This document shows, in pieces, positions 24,313 through 35,586 of a DNA stretch of 64,000 bases. The stretch comes from Anthoceros angustus (lineage: Eukaryota; Streptophyta; Anthocerotopsida; Anthocerotales; Anthocerotaceae): positions 806,001 to 870,000 of the forward strand of contig VJWM01000063.1 of NCBI GenBank assembly GCA_010909165.1, in the 5' to 3' direction. Both the position numbers and the translations under genes were made by a program. Position 1 is the stretch's first letter; every line of letters begins with the position of its first letter. The notes under the pieces are model-generated. The model had not been told where the DNA came from. It saw only the letters and a list, made by a program, of their open reading frames with translations, and did not search any database.

Positions 24313-24338
24313 TTTTGGCGCTGCATGCCGCGCCAAAA
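24313..24338. other. Perfect 9-bp-arm palindrome around GCATGC
   Basis: Arms ttttggcgc (24,313-24,321) and gcgccaaaa (24,330-24,338) surround the 8-base loop tgcatgcc. It sits just past the methyltransferase relic. Confidence 0.85.
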
Positions 24339-24719
24339 CATCCTCTTAATCTTTTATTGCTTTTTAGTGCTGTGTATTGCTTTCCAAGTAGGTGTTAAAC
24401 CAGTCGACAACCAGCACCGACTGAATATCAACTGCGAAAGACCATTGGGGGGCTTTCCGGCACAGTACGACCATAACCGTGTGCACTCGACGAGAAAAGT
24501 AGCGGATGCCGAAGGGAAGGGAAGGAATGAACCATCACCAAGAAAACCAAAACATCTGAATCATGGAATTCAAGGCCCAATTTCCTGCAGTTGGTTTTTT
24601 TTCGCCGGCGGCTGTATATTCAGCGCTTCAAATATTATCTTGTTAGAGGTCCACATGAACTCATGGAGCACCTGATCGTGTCGATACAATCACGTAATCA
24701 AATTGAGAGGATTCGTGCA

Positions 24720-25160
24720 TGCTTTTTGTGGAACGTAAAAAGTTTGGGCAACCGTCCAAACCGCGGGAGGGCGAACAAGTTTGATTTTTTTGGCTAAGAC
24801 GATTGAAGAGGAACATGCGAGGAAAACTTCAAGATCTTGGAACTAGAGGTGGAATATTGTTAGGAAGGCAAAAGGATATCCCAGGGAGGAAAAGCGGCGA
24901 CCCCGACGCAGGCGGAGGCGGTCAAAGGTTGGTGGTGGTGGACTACCAGTGGCTGCCACACTACGCCGTGCGAGTAAGGGAGCGGACGCGTAAGTGGCGG
25001 ACTACCATGAGGTGACAAATCTCGGCTAAAGGAAACTTAGAATAAAGGGGATATCCACTATATATGCTCATCAATAGGGATAAATATATAAAGTAATTAG
25101 CAAGAGATTAATTAGGATAGGAAAATAGGATTAGTATAGATAGGTTAGGATTTTGTGAAT
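24720..25160 (+). repeat. LTR-like repeat module, copy 1
   Basis: It shares with 62,550-63,010 the order of 'tgtggaacg..aaaagtttgggcaacc', 'gattttttt ggcta', 'ttgttagg(g/a)aggca', 'aggatatc', 'tcggctaaa' and 'gatatccactatat'. Starting with tgttagg and lying next to purine-rich coding-like sequence, it may be an LTR. Ends, PBS and TSD are not established. Confidence 0.45.
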
Positions 25161-27613
25161 GATGCACGAATCTAGGGTTGTGCCGCGGTGGCGTCATCCA
25201 AGGAAAGTCTTTGGCGCAACTTCCTTCGAGCTGGCGAACTCACTTCCCAAAGGCGGGCTGGAGCGCAAAGAAGCCCGGAAGGAGAAGGCGCCATTGTCGT
25301 CGCTGCGACCCACGAGAGGAAGGCGGAGGAAGACCCCTAGTGGGAAAGGAGAAAAGGCGGCAGAGCGCTCAGGGCAGAAGCTCTTGAAGGGAAAAGGGAC
25401 ACATTGAAGGCATCAGCGGAGGCGAAGTTGGGCGCTGGAAGCAAAGGTGAAGGAGAGTGAGAGTAGAAGGAGGAAAATCGCGACCACTGGGCGCGGAGAA
25501 GAAATCAAGAGGAAAATCGGACGGAGGCTCAAGGCAGGCTAACGTGTGCTTGTGCTCGGTCAGTCGCCTGCGGGAAAGGAGTGTTTGGAGGTGAAGCTTG
25601 GAGCACTGCAAATTGGGAAGTAATCCTCTTTGCTAGGAGCGTGGTAAGGAAGGTGCCATGCCTCGAGTGGAAAAGGCAAGGGAAGGAGCCGCTGGCAAGG
25701 GCTCCTCCTCGCGAGGAGAAAAAGGAAAGAAAGCGGTGCGCCGCCGAGGAGGTGAACTTGTGATGCCCCAATTCACTTGCTTTGGGCGCAACCTCGAGAT
25801 TTGGTTGATTTTGGGCGGAGGAGGAGAACATCCAATTAGGATGGGTGTATGGCCGCCAATGGGCCTACACCAATTTGGAATTGATTGAGGTGTTACATCA
25901 ACCTCCATCAATCGGGCGCCTGCCGCTGGGAAGGAATGCTAGAACGGATCCCGTTGGTAGGATTCGACAGTGTATGGAGGCCGGAGGAAGAGAGCTCGGA
26001 ATTGCTCTCCTCGAAAGGTCAATGGAGGAAGAGGACAGCCCTCTCGACATCCCGCAAGTTCCTTGACATGATGGATGGAGGAGTGAAGGCCCACGCCAAG
26101 AATGGTGGAAGACCGAGAGCATCAAGGAGGAGTGAAGTGGAGGCTCTTCGCAAAGATTGTGCTGGGGTTGGTAAATTACCAACGCACTTCTTATTTCAGC
26201 AACTTCCTCCAATTTTGTGGAAGATTTCCATGGGAGCCAAGCGGATTGGGGACTATCATGTATGAAGCGTACATACACCATCGAGAGAAGCTCCTCAAGC
26301 CAAATTCGGTGGATGAGGAAGGCCAAGGCCATGCTACCTAGCACCTATTTGGTGCATTTATGGGAAAGCGAGGGACTCCTCACAAGCAAGGAGCTTGAAG
26401 ATGCATGGCATCCCTTTGAGGTCATCCATCTCCGAGGTTGGAAAGGCCTTTGCCTTTTGCATTGCGACGGTGGGAGGTCGACCTCCACAAAATGCTAGAA
26501 GCAAGAGGAGAAGGTCGGAGGCAACAAAGTTGCGGAGTGGGAATCCTTTCCCACGGGGCAAGCAAGGGAGAAGAGGAACGGCCGAGGAGGCCGAATGGTG
26601 GTCTATGAGAGAAGGACCACGGGAGGGGTGACCCCAAGGGGTGGGAGTCCCCACCATCTCCTTTGTGCCTACAGAGGCACCCCCTACCGGTGAGGCGGTC
26701 TACCCAAGGGGTGGGCGGCTCGTGGTAGGCGATCACCATGGTAGGTAGGCGGACTACCAGGGGGGCGCCTACCGGTGGCGGGCACCCCGCCGCCGCCAGC
26801 AAGCGACCTACGGTGGCGGGAAGGGAAGGAGAAGCGGCCAGGAGGCGCGGCGCCGAGCCACCATCTCCCGGGTGGGAGGCGGATGGAGCGGCAGTGAAGG
26901 GGCCGCGCCAGATGGCCCGAGTGCGGAGAGGCTGAGATTTCGCAAGAAGGCAGGAGGGGTGGGACCCCTAGGAGAATTCTTGGGTGCTTGTGAAGCACTC
27001 AGCGTGGATTTGAAGGGGCTAGGGACCTAGCAGCCTCCTTGTGGGCATGCAAGAGGAAAAGACATGGCGGAGGAAGGCGGGGACTAAGTGGCAATTGGGC
27101 CATGGAGTCCGATGAAAAGGCGGCGGAAAAATGAGAAGCTCCGGTACCTCATGACAGCCACGGAGAAGTCTTGGAGGGAAGTTGTCATGGCTCAAGAAGA
27201 AAGAGCCATTGCAACAACCCAAAAGGACTCTTGGAGGCAAAAGGCGGAGAGCATTTTGCCCAACAAGAGGAAGCAAAAAGGGGCTAGGAAGGGAGCGGCA
27301 ACTCGGCAAGTGGCCACAGCAGTGATGGCTACTCAAGCCATCAAAATCCGGGATATGGGAGAGAGTTGAGAAGGACCGGTTAATTTGGAAGAAGCGCGAA
27401 CCAGCGACTGCGAGCTGGGCGAAAAAGATGCTTGCAAGCGGAGAAGGAGGGCTTGCTCCGGCTAGACTGGAACAAGGAGGTCTCGGGAGGAGGCCACAAG
27501 AAGGTGGTGCAGAATCTTGGTAGTGAAGCGGCGATTTTGGATGCCCTTGAGGCAATTGGCCCGGCCTAAAGGTGAGGGAGGAGAATGTGACCTCCATGTC
27601 AAGGTGGGGAATT

Positions 27614-28269
27614 ACCACCTCAAGGGACGCCTACAAGGTAGGTGTGAGGATGGAGAGTGGCCCACGATTGATGATCTCCAAATGCAATATCATAGCTTGG
27701 GGCTCACCTCCACAGATCTTGAAGGCCAACAATGAAGTCTACGTTGGCCAAGAGGAGGACATTGGGTCCTCATGATGATGATGAAGGAGGCTGCAACAAG
27801 TGCGGAGGCCTCCGATTTTGATGAGGCCATCGTGAAATGGACTCAGGAATCGAGGAGTCGGGAGGTGAGGAGCGGCCGTGGCGCAAGGGGTGGGAGGCGG
27901 AGGCAAGGAGGAGCCCACCTCAAGGGTCACCCTACCACGGTGGGTGACCACCTCAAGGGGCCTACAAAGGTAGGTGTGAGGATGGAGAGTGGCCCACGGA
28001 TTGATGATCTCCAAATGCAATATCATAACTTGGGGCTCACCTCCACAGGATCTTGAAGGCCAATGAGATCTTACGGTTGGCCAAGAGGAGGACATTGGGT
28101 CCTCATGATGATGATGAGCGCAACAAGTGCGGCCGGAGGCCTCCGATTTTGATGAGGCCATCGGTGAAATGGACTCAGGAATCGAGTCGGGAGGTGGAGG
28201 AGGCGTGGCGCAAAAGGGGTGGGGCGGAGGCGAGGGAGCCCACCCTCGGGGTCACCCTACCGGTGGGTG
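27614..28269 (+). repeat. Tandem duplication, about 330-bp unit
   Basis: Units 27,614-27,946 and 27,947-28,269 share 'ggtaggtgtgaggatggaga', 'gatgatctccaaatgcaata', 'gaggacattgggtcctcatg' and 'gcctccgattttgatgaggc'. The joint and both outer ends share accacct/accaccct. Confidence 0.85.
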
Positions 28270-29139
28270 ACCACCCTACCATGGTAGTCTGCGGACTACG
28301 TGGAGCCACACTGCCGGTGATGCGGACTGGGGTGCAGTGCCAGCGCAGGCTGATGGGGAGTTGGGCCGAGGCTGAAGATGAAGCCGGGGTCCGGTATACC
28401 CCCTAGAGGAGGCGGTTGGGTGGTGGGAGACAACCCCAGGAGACTAAGGGCGAGGTCCAGGCGTCGAGGAAGGAGGGTGAGAATTCCCTTATCCACGAGT
28501 AAGGGAGGAGGGACGAGGAGGAACAGAAGGGGCCGGAGAGTTAGGAGAGGATCATGGTGGCGGATGGGGATAGATCTTTTAGATGCTCTATGATAGGTAT
28601 GGACAAATCAAGCGAAGGCAAGAGCAATGAAGATCTTGACCAAGAAACCTCACCGGCGGAGGAAGAAGGAAGGAAGGAAGGAGATAGGGACTACCAGTGG
28701 TAGTCAACCCGATGGTCTGCCCGGTACCGCGGCATGAGTAGCGACCGACGGAGGCGGAGAAAAAAGCGCGCCGGAGAAGCGATTCGAGGCAGAGGAATCA
28801 GGCGCCGCGAGATGGAGGAAGGGGCAGATTGTACTTGCCCCACATTAGGAAGCGACAAGTGGAAGGGCAAGAGCAAAGGAGGGCGAGGGAGCCAATCCAC
28901 CACGGCCGTCACCTACCCAGTGAAGACTAGATATGGTCAAGACCATAAATGCTAGGTAGAAGAATAGGAAGGACGGTGATGTAACGACATCCTTCAAGGA
29001 TGGTCTTAGGTGAAGTTGCTAGAATAGAATTTACCAAGGAAGGACAATAGACTTAGGTGCCGGACATTAAATCTTGGCGGTAGGAAATAATAGAAATTGG
29101 AAAAGGTGACTGCGGTAGGGTCACCCAAGGGAGGTTGTA

Positions 29140-29210
29140 TGTGGAAGGCCTCCTATAAGAGGAGGAGGATTTCACAAAGTAAAGTATCATGTCTTGCGCT
29201 TCCACGCTCG
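29140..29210 (+). promoter_or_regulatory. Conserved CTATAAGAGG module, copy 1
   Basis: The 'cctcctataagaggaggagg' module followed by 'atgtcttgc' recurs at 52,797-52,845 as 'ctcctataagagggggagga ... atgtcatgccttgc'. A TATA-like box at the end of both purine-rich copies suggests the promoter or 3' terminal repeat of the family. Confidence 0.45.
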
Positions 29211-29259
29211 AGTCCTTTGCCATTCTGAGGAATTTCGTGCTGTGAGCCAACACGTCTAG

Positions 29260-30050
29260 TAGAGAGGAAGTCGTGGTCGGAGTGCTTGGTGGAGGACTTG
29301 CTCACGCAAGTGCCTAACGAGTTGCTCCCCTTGTGAATGGTTCTTTGAAATTGCTTTGCTTTGGGTGTGTGGCAAATGCCGGAGAACTCTCGGCTTGAGG
29401 GTAGACTACGGGAAAGACTCCTGGAGGTTCATTGTCAGTGTCAAACTCAGCAACCGCCCAAGGAAGAACTTGCTGGTGGAGGCGGACCCAGGCGGTTGTG
29501 CAGTAAGGCGGTCGAAACCGAAGCCCAGGTTAGACTAGGAGGAAGAGGATGAGGAGATGAGAAGATGAGTAGAGGATTAGAGGTGTAGGTGTTAGTGGAA
29601 GGCCAGGCGAGCCTAAGGGCCAGAATCCAAATCTGCAAGTAAAGCGCTCCACAGGTGGAGAAGTGGTCTTAAGTAGGGACGAAATCGCGGTGTGGATCGG
29701 GGGTCCACAGGCTGATAGGCTCCCTGTTGCTAAGGCGGGACACCAATTGTTTGTCGTTGTAGGTCGGATTGGCGATTTTTGTGCAAGTGGTGCAGTGCTG
29801 TAAGAGGGAGTAGAGGCGCCTTGCTTGTTTAGAAGGTGAGAAGTGTGTCTCTGCGGAGTGTGATGGGCATCACAAGACCTCGAACTTTCACACAAGTCTC
29901 ATGGGAATGAAACCCAGCGTCTGAGCGGCGGTGGGATAAGTGTGGCCGCTATAGTGGGAGGACCTAGGGAGTGCCCCGGGTCTTCCCAAACCACACTTTT
30001 ATGAAAATAGGAGATGCATTGAGCAAGTTAGGAACAAACTGTCATAGTAA
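29260..30050. other. No gene recognised
   Basis: This lies between the purine-rich repeat and the Harbinger transposase 3' end. Short opposing frames (29,530-29,895 minus) are compositional. No transposon terminal repeat could be fixed. Confidence 0.3.
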
Positions 30051-30052
30051 AT

Positions 30053-30517
30053 TCAGGAGTTCATATCCTGTTGTTGTCTGCTAGTCCACAAGAACCTGGC
30101 TATGTTTTGGCGAAGCTTGTCACCATCCACATTCATGTTGTTACAATGAATTGTTCGATAACCATCATCATGACCAGGCTCATCACTATCTGTTGCAGGC
30201 ATTTCACCCTTGTCAATGAGGACATTATGCAAGTAACAACAACACATCAAGATTGCCCATAACGAGTCCATGTTCGGTTTCCAAATGGTTCTCCTCAGCG
30301 TCTCCATGTTCCTTTAAGTTTCCCAAAAGCCCGTTCTACCACCATGCGTGATGAGGAATGCTTAAAATTGAAATTGTCCTTCTGGAGACATGCCTACAGG
30401 AAGGTGTCGATGTAAAAGCGATGGGTAGCCTGCATCGCCCACTATAAACTCTCGAACATTGAAGTTGTTGACTCTAATATGGTCCACGTTTAAGATTTCT
30501 CCTGCCATAGTTTTCCG
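30053..30517 (-). pseudogene. PIF/Harbinger transposase, 3' part
   Basis: Read on the minus strand from the copia insertion at 30,518, the frame continues that of the 5' part (39,176-40,026). It carries EFIVGDAGYPSLLHRHLP, then VVERAFGKLKGTWRR with the third catalytic acid (Glu codon at 30,334-30,336). After a frameshift, a CCCYLHNVLID block follows, matching the conserved C-terminal helix of DDE_Tnp_4 (HARBI1-type) transposases. Family knowledge: these enzymes cut and paste PIF/Harbinger elements. This copy is inactive because of the copia insertion and at least two frameshifts. Confidence 0.85.
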
Positions 30518-30522
30518 ATATA
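30518..30522. repeat. Target-site duplication ATATA, left
   Basis: The 5 bp before the 5' LTR are identical to 39,171-39,175 after the 3' LTR. Confidence 0.95.
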
Positions 30523-30691
30523 TGTTAGGGTTCGTACTTAAATCCTAGTTAGTTAACCTCACCATGGTTAAGTTAGCCGTACCTTTAGGGTTAGTTACAA
30601 CACTTTATAAGACACACAATTTTGTATCTTAATTAATTTTCCTTTGTTTGCTCTTGCATATGTTTTTTCTTATGCTCTTCACATCGTGTCA
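30523..30691 (+). repeat. 5' LTR of the copia element
   Basis: 169 bp, TGTTAGGG...GTGTCA, with a TATA box (ctttataag, about 30,603-30,611). It differs from the 3' LTR at four bases plus one T in a T-run. Confidence 0.97.
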
Positions 30692-30703
30692 TGGTATTAG
30701 AGC
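30692..30703 (+). other. Primer binding site (initiator-Met tRNA type)
   Basis: tggtattagagc follows the 5' LTR directly. The usual copia PBS complementary to the tRNA-iMet 3' end is tggtatcagagc, so 11 of 12 bases match. Confidence 0.9.
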
Positions 30704-30888
30704 CACGCTCTGAATCTTCCGCTGCACTATTACTATAACTATGACACGTAGCTAAGATCATCTTGAGCATGACAAGCGAAACAGATTTTTCAGCAAATCA
30801 GAACATTCATCTCTGATAGATGTCGAGCTCTACTGACACCTCCGTCTCGCCTGCCTGCACACAACATGTCAAACTCTGACACCTAAGA

Positions 30889-31470
30889 ATGCTAGATGAG
30901 TCCCAGCCTCGCCTTAAAATGTTTTGGAGGAACGTGGAGGCGCTAACAGCCTCCTTTCACGTTCCTCCAAGGGTTCTTTCTAGGCAGGAGAACCTCTTCT
31001 CACGAACTCCGGATTGCGTAGATAGATCCGTGTTAACAAAAGTGCCTTTCCGGTCAGCTTTCAAAGTCGAGTTGAAGCCGGGCTTCTACCGATTTCGCCA
31101 TCTTCTCACCTCGAATGAGCGCTGAAACCCTGTTAAAAGAGAAGACGAAGACGTAGAGGAGGGTTTTTCTCCTTCAAGAGGAGGACAAAGGATTGTATCG
31201 GATTCCTTAACTGCTGAACGACTCTTCCTTTGCCTGGAGATTGTGGAATCACTGCTGGCTCGTTTCATCATAGACACGCGATCCTCTCTAGTGGAAATCT
31301 CCTCCGACATTGAGACAGTTCGCAGAGAAGTGCTCAACGTTGCGAATGAATTGTCCTCCTTAACAATTCAGTTGCGCCCTGGACCAACCTCAGCAGTACA
31401 GCCTGCTGTAGCGCTATACCTTGATTCCCTCTTTCCTACACGGGAATGCACTGGTGCTAGAGCGCAGTGA
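30889..31470 (+). pseudogene. Leader reading frame before gag (ORF0-like), one stop
   Basis: Starting at ATG 30,889, the frame runs 193 codons to a stop at 31,470, interrupted once by TGA at 31,123. It is in the same phase as gag. The first part is basic/aromatic. The second part (31,210-31,400) is a likely amphipathic helix with heptads (LVEISSDIETVRREVLNVA). No known domain. CGA to TGA would be another C-to-T change like the other stops in this element. It may be a captured exon or an extra leader ORF. The frame also contains the 30,924-30,970 hairpin. Confidence 0.4.
30924..30970 (+). other. Stable leader hairpin of the copia RNA
   Basis: Perfect 13-bp arms ttggaggaacgtg (30,924-30,936) and cacgttcctccaa (30,958-30,970), with an inner gaggc/gcctc stem and loop gctaaca. 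It lies about 230 nt downstream of the PBS, where packaging or dimerisation structures are known in retroelements. Role inferred. Confidence 0.8.
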
Positions 31471-31474
31471 GACT

Positions 31475-31965
31475 TAGGGTGCAGATGTGAAGCGACATCG
31501 CGCCATCGCCAGACATCGCGCCATCGCCAGACACCGCATAAGCTTGGATTCTAGCCTTCAATCGGCCTGATCAAGGTGCCTGTTGGGGAGGGTATCCAGC
31601 TGTACGCGACTGGTTCTGGTTGCCCAATTCTTTGTAGAGTTTGCACCTCTCCAAGTCTCACACCCCTGCACATTAGGTTTAAGATACCTGTTAGATTAAT
31701 GTCACGTGATTTTTCAGGTTTTTAGGGCGTCTAACTACCTGTTCGTTTAAGTTGCTCGTGCCTTTTCATGTAGAACGTTACAACGTTATGTTACCTCCCA
31801 TGTCGAACAAGTGCCAGTTCACTTTTGCACACATCTATCTTCCAATAGGTTATGTCTTTGTTTGATTCTAAGTGACACAGACTCGGAGTCCCTTGCTTGT
31901 ATTCTAGCCCACCCCTACCTGTTACTCTTGTGGTCATATCCGTTCCGGTATCTGCCCCCACCAAC
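31475..31965 (+). other. Untranslated leader, copia
   Basis: No coding frame is convincing. It contains a short direct repeat ('gacatcgcgccatcgcca' twice, about 31,494-31,533). Confidence 0.5.
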
Positions 31966-33765
31966 ATGTCACCAACTAATCCTGCTCCTACAACTACCTC
32001 CGTAGGATCATCCTACTCTTGTGAGTTTAAGGAAAAGGACAGATTTGATGGGAAAGCTACCACATTTGAAAGTTGGAGGGCACGCATGAAGGCTAATCTC
32101 AATGCTCGCGACGTGTGGGAATACGCCAATGGTTCCCTCCCGGATCCTTCCAAAGTACCTCCTGGTGGAACACAACCCACGCAAGATGAGGTTGACAAAT
32201 GGAGGAAGGGCAACAAGATTGCTTTTGCGATCTTCTTTCATCGAGAACTTGATGAAACCAATTACAGGTGGAGTTTCCGACGGACGTGGAAACAATTCAT
32301 AGATTTGTACCAAGTACAAAATATTTTAACCTTGGTGGCTATTCGTAATGAGTTCCATGGACTGCGGTTGAAGGATGGAGATTCTGTTGGAGCACATGTC
32401 ACTAAGTTGCGCTATCTTCGAGCCCAGCTTGCATCCCTCAACAGTACAATCTCGGAGGTGGACATGACTACTCAGCTCATTGCCAGCCTCCCTGCCTCCT
32501 ATCAAACATTTGTGTCCAGCTAGAACGCTTCTCTCAGGGACTCATATGCTGTTGTGGCTGCTGGAAAACCTGCTACCATCAACTTCAACCAAGTTGTTGG
32601 TGCTCTTCTACAAGAAGAACAGAGTCGACATAAGACTGGTTCCAACAATCGCCTCAGAGGTGACAAGGTCCTTTACGCTGCAAGAGGTAAAGGCCCTTGG
32701 AAGGGGACAGATAAGAATAAGAAGGACAAGACCAGCAGCAGTGGCCAGAACAAGAACAACTTAACTGGATCCACTAAACGCAAGGGCAATTGCAAATGGT
32801 GTGCTATTCCGGGTCACTGGGAAAGAGACTGCCGGAAGAAAAAGCAGGGAGAGCCTAAGCGGGACTCCAGACCTGAAGAACATGTGACATCCAAAGCCAA
32901 TAAATCAGGTGGACAAAATCTTTCACACAAGAGCAGCAGTTCAGTGTTAACGGTGTGCCTTACCTCTTATCGAGAAACCTCTAACCATTGGTTTATCGAC
33001 TCTGGAGCTACTGCACATGTGTGTAATAATCGTCAGATATTTTCAGCTTATTGCAAGCAATCAACGCCACAATTAGTTTTTGTTGGAGACTCACGTGGCG
33101 TTGAGGTAAAAGGTGTAGGTGCTGTTGACATACCTTTGTTAGATGGCACCACACTGCATCTTGACGATGTTCTTTATGTTCCAGCGATGAGCAAAAATCT
33201 TCTGTCCATTAGAGCTGTTGCTCAGAGCAAGCAGTTTGGTTTTTGCTTTGAGGACAGAAAATGCTACGTGTATCACCTCACACAACCTGATAAGCACATT
33301 GCAAAGGCCATTCTAGTTAACGATTTGTATCAACTCGTGATAGTTTCAAAGTCCAAAGCTAGAGCCTTGTTTGCAGCATTCAACTTACAGGCTAACCTGT
33401 GGCATGCTAGACTTGGTCATGTCAATAGGTCCAAGCTAGATCTCATGTCAAAATCCAGTTTCTATCGAGAGAAGTTACCAAGTTGTTTTAAGCATCTCTC
33501 TGCTTGTGCTCCTTGCATTCTGTCAAAACAAAAAGAGCTTCCCTTTAGGAACAAGGAACCTAATAGGGCTAAAGCAATTCTGGAACTGGTTCATGCTGAC
33601 ATAGCAGGAAAGTTACCTGTGAAGAGCTTGGGTGGTGTAGAATACTACTTGTCATTGACAGATGATTTTTCAAGATACACTTGGACATATCAACTCAAAG
33701 CGAGAGTGATGTCTTTGGCGGATCTCTACGGATCCATATGGTTCAACGGCAATTTGGAAAATTGA
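31966..33765 (+). pseudogene. Copia Gag, protease and integrase N-terminal region
   Basis: The frame starts at ATG 31,966 (MSPTNPAPTTTS) and is open to 33,765 except for one TAG at 32,521. Gag core: KATTFESWRARMKANL, then the long helical UBN2-like region. The zinc knuckle CKWCAIPGHWERDC (CX2CX4HX4C) lies near 32,790-32,832, the aspartic protease motif FIDSGATAHV near 32,995-33,024, and the GAG-pre-integrase/zinc-binding region LWHARLGHVN...CAPC near 33,398-33,520. The integrase core begins LVHADIAGKL with LTDDFSRYTW at 33,655-33,684. The frame is then lost inside the first copy of a tandem duplication. A single Gag-Pol frame is typical of Ty1-copia. Confidence 0.92.
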
Positions 33766-34671
33766 TAAAATTTGGACAGACAACGGGGAGTTCATAGGTC
33801 ACAAGTTTGATGACTGTTTGAGAAGCTTGCATAGTTGGCGGCTCTGTACCATATACACAACAATAGAACGGGGTTGCCGAAAGGAAGAACCAGACCTTAA
33901 TGGGGATGACTTGCAGCATGCTTTCATGGGCCTCCCTACCCAAGTCTTACTGGGCAGAGGTATAGTGGGCTGCATTACATGTTCTGGGTCACATCATGCT
34001 CCATTGTTCGACAAAACTCCCTATGAAGCTTTTTGGGGTAGAAAACCCAGCTTGTCTCATCGTGTTTTTGGGTCTCCCATGCCTACATACATGAAGCCAA
34101 ACGTGGTAAATTAGACAATAGGGCTAAAGCAATTACGGGCGGTTCATCTTGACATAGCAGGAAAGTTACCTGTGAAGAGCTTGGGTGGTGTAGAATACTA
34201 CTTGTCATTGACAGATGATTTTTCAAGATACACTTGGACATATCAACTCAAACTGAAGAGTGATGTCTTTGAGCAGATCTCTACCTGGATCCATATGGTT
34301 CAACGACAGACTGGAAAATTGATAAAAAAAATTTGGATAGACAACGAAGGGGAGTTCATAGGTCACAAGTTTGATGACCTGTTTGAGAAGCACTGCATAG
34401 TTCGACAGCTCTCTGTACCATATACACAACAATAGAACGGGGTTGCCGAAAGGAAGAACCAGACCTTAATGGGGATGACTTGCAGCATGCTTTCATGGGC
34501 CTCCCTACCCAAGTCTTCTTTGAAAGTAGTCATTTCTGCATTCACAACCGTCATCCGTCATGTCCATGTGACTCCTATGAAGCTTTTTGGGGTAGAAAAC
34601 CCAGCTTGTCTCATCGTGTTTTTGGGTCTCGACATGCCTACATACATGAAGCCAAACGTGGTAAATTAGAC
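33562..34671 (+). repeat. Tandem duplication inside integrase, 555-bp units
   Basis: Units 33,562-34,116 and 34,117-34,671 begin and end on the shared 11-mer aatagggctaa, found at 33,562, 34,117 and 34,672. Both carry the integrase core and YEAFWGRKPSLSH. Copy 1 has more small deletions; copy 2 keeps a longer frame. Confidence 0.93.
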
Positions 34672-34899
34672 AATAGGGCTAAGCAGCTTGTCTGTGTGGG
34701 ATACTCTGAAGAGTCGAAAGCCTACGAGTTGCTGGATCTACATACCTCTAAAATCACGCTTGCACGCAGTGTTACACTTGACGAGCTTCGTAGTCCACAG
34801 ACCTCTCTGTTGCCCAATCCTTTACTTCATCCAGACCATACAGCTTCATCAGAACTTGTTGTTGACCCTCATGATTATCCACAGTGTCGCACGAGGTAA
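34117..34899 (+). pseudogene. Copia integrase core and C-terminal region (second copy)
   Basis: LTDDFSRYTW, KIWIDNEGEFIGHKFDDLF (second catalytic Asp and neighbourhood) and NGVAERKNQTL with the Glu of the DDE triad are present. A TAG at 34,433 replaces the Gln of the usual QQNGVAERKN motif. Then come YEAFWGRKPSLSH and a frame to 34,899. At least one frameshift lies between the core and the tail. Confidence 0.88.
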
Positions 34900-35490
34900 G
34901 CACTTGAATTCATATAAGCACTTCCTCGACCAACAACCAAGCAAACAAATCTAATACGCAGATATATAAGTGCAACCAATAACAACAGGAGGGAGTAGCT
35001 CGCACGTCGTGGCACAAACACACTCTTCCCACGAGAACAACACGCAAATTCCTCACACATCGCTCTCGGAGTCATAGCTTTGGCCTCCTCACTGGCGCTC
35101 TTGCATTGCATATCTAGAGGCCAAGCTATGATCTGAGCTTGTTCCTCAATGGAAGGGTCTATATATACTAGACCGCATTGGCATATTCCTAAGATATCCT
35201 ATTGGCATCGGCCTAAATATCCTAAGAATACACTATAATATGCAAGGAATATGCCCAAGCATATTACTTGAGCTTATCCACTTAGCTATTGCTAACCATG
35301 TTTAACACTAATCAATGCTTAATTAACATAAGCACATTAGATTAATTAACACTAATCAATGCTTAATTAACATAAGCACCTTAGATTAATTAACAGTAAT
35401 TACTTACTTAGAGATAAGTAATTAGATTAATTAATGCTAATCAAACACTAAACCCAAGTGCAGAGATTAGTATCACACGGCATGACAACA
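34885..35490 (-). mobile_element. AT-rich insert, possible solo LTR in minus orientation
   Basis: The pol frame breaks off at about 34,885 and resumes by about 35,587. Between them is AT-rich sequence unlike the rest of pol. On the minus strand it has a TATA box (ctagtatatatagaccc, 35,159-35,175). It can be bounded by TG at 34,885 and CA at 35,490. A matching target duplication is not clear (cacag versus gtcag). It contains two tandem 44-bp repeats at 35,302-35,389. Identity as a solo LTR is inference. Confidence 0.4.
35302..35389. repeat. Tandem 44-bp repeat, two units
   Basis: The unit starting ttaacactaatcaatgctta occurs at 35,302 and 35,346, with one base difference (cacatta/cacctta). 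Confidence 0.9.
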
Positions 35491-35586
35491 GTCAGATGGT
35501 GAAGCACCTACCTCCACAGATCATGCCGGTCAGGTCTGCAGGACTGCCTCCTCACAGGATGCGGCCGGACCTCTCCACACATTGCT

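Larger units (their letters stand above)
25160..29250 (+). other. Purine-rich, coiled-coil-coding retroelement-like region
   Basis: The region is dense in gagg/gaagg codons and open in many frames. Glu/Lys/Arg-rich pieces such as TATEKSWREVVMAQEERA (27,160-27,220) and LGPHDDDE (about 28,090) resemble ERDALRSKLASGEW and LMGPHDDDRE at 52.07-52.25 kb, so the two regions are copies of one family. No reverse transcriptase or integrase motif is visible, so a non-autonomous element is possible. GGTAG/CTACC palindromes recur through it. No intact gene. Confidence 0.45.

Noticed and set aside
26422-27618. Long minus-strand frames (126-199 codons) in the purine-rich region
   Set aside because: They are Pro/Leu/Ser-rich shadows of GA-rich sequence with no recognisable motif; the plus-strand helical coding is the one shared with other copies.
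32521-32523. Programmed readthrough of the TAG between Gag and protease regions
   Set aside because: Ty1-copia elements of plants normally use one frame without readthrough, and three more stops occur in pol, so this is likely an ordinary nonsense mutation.
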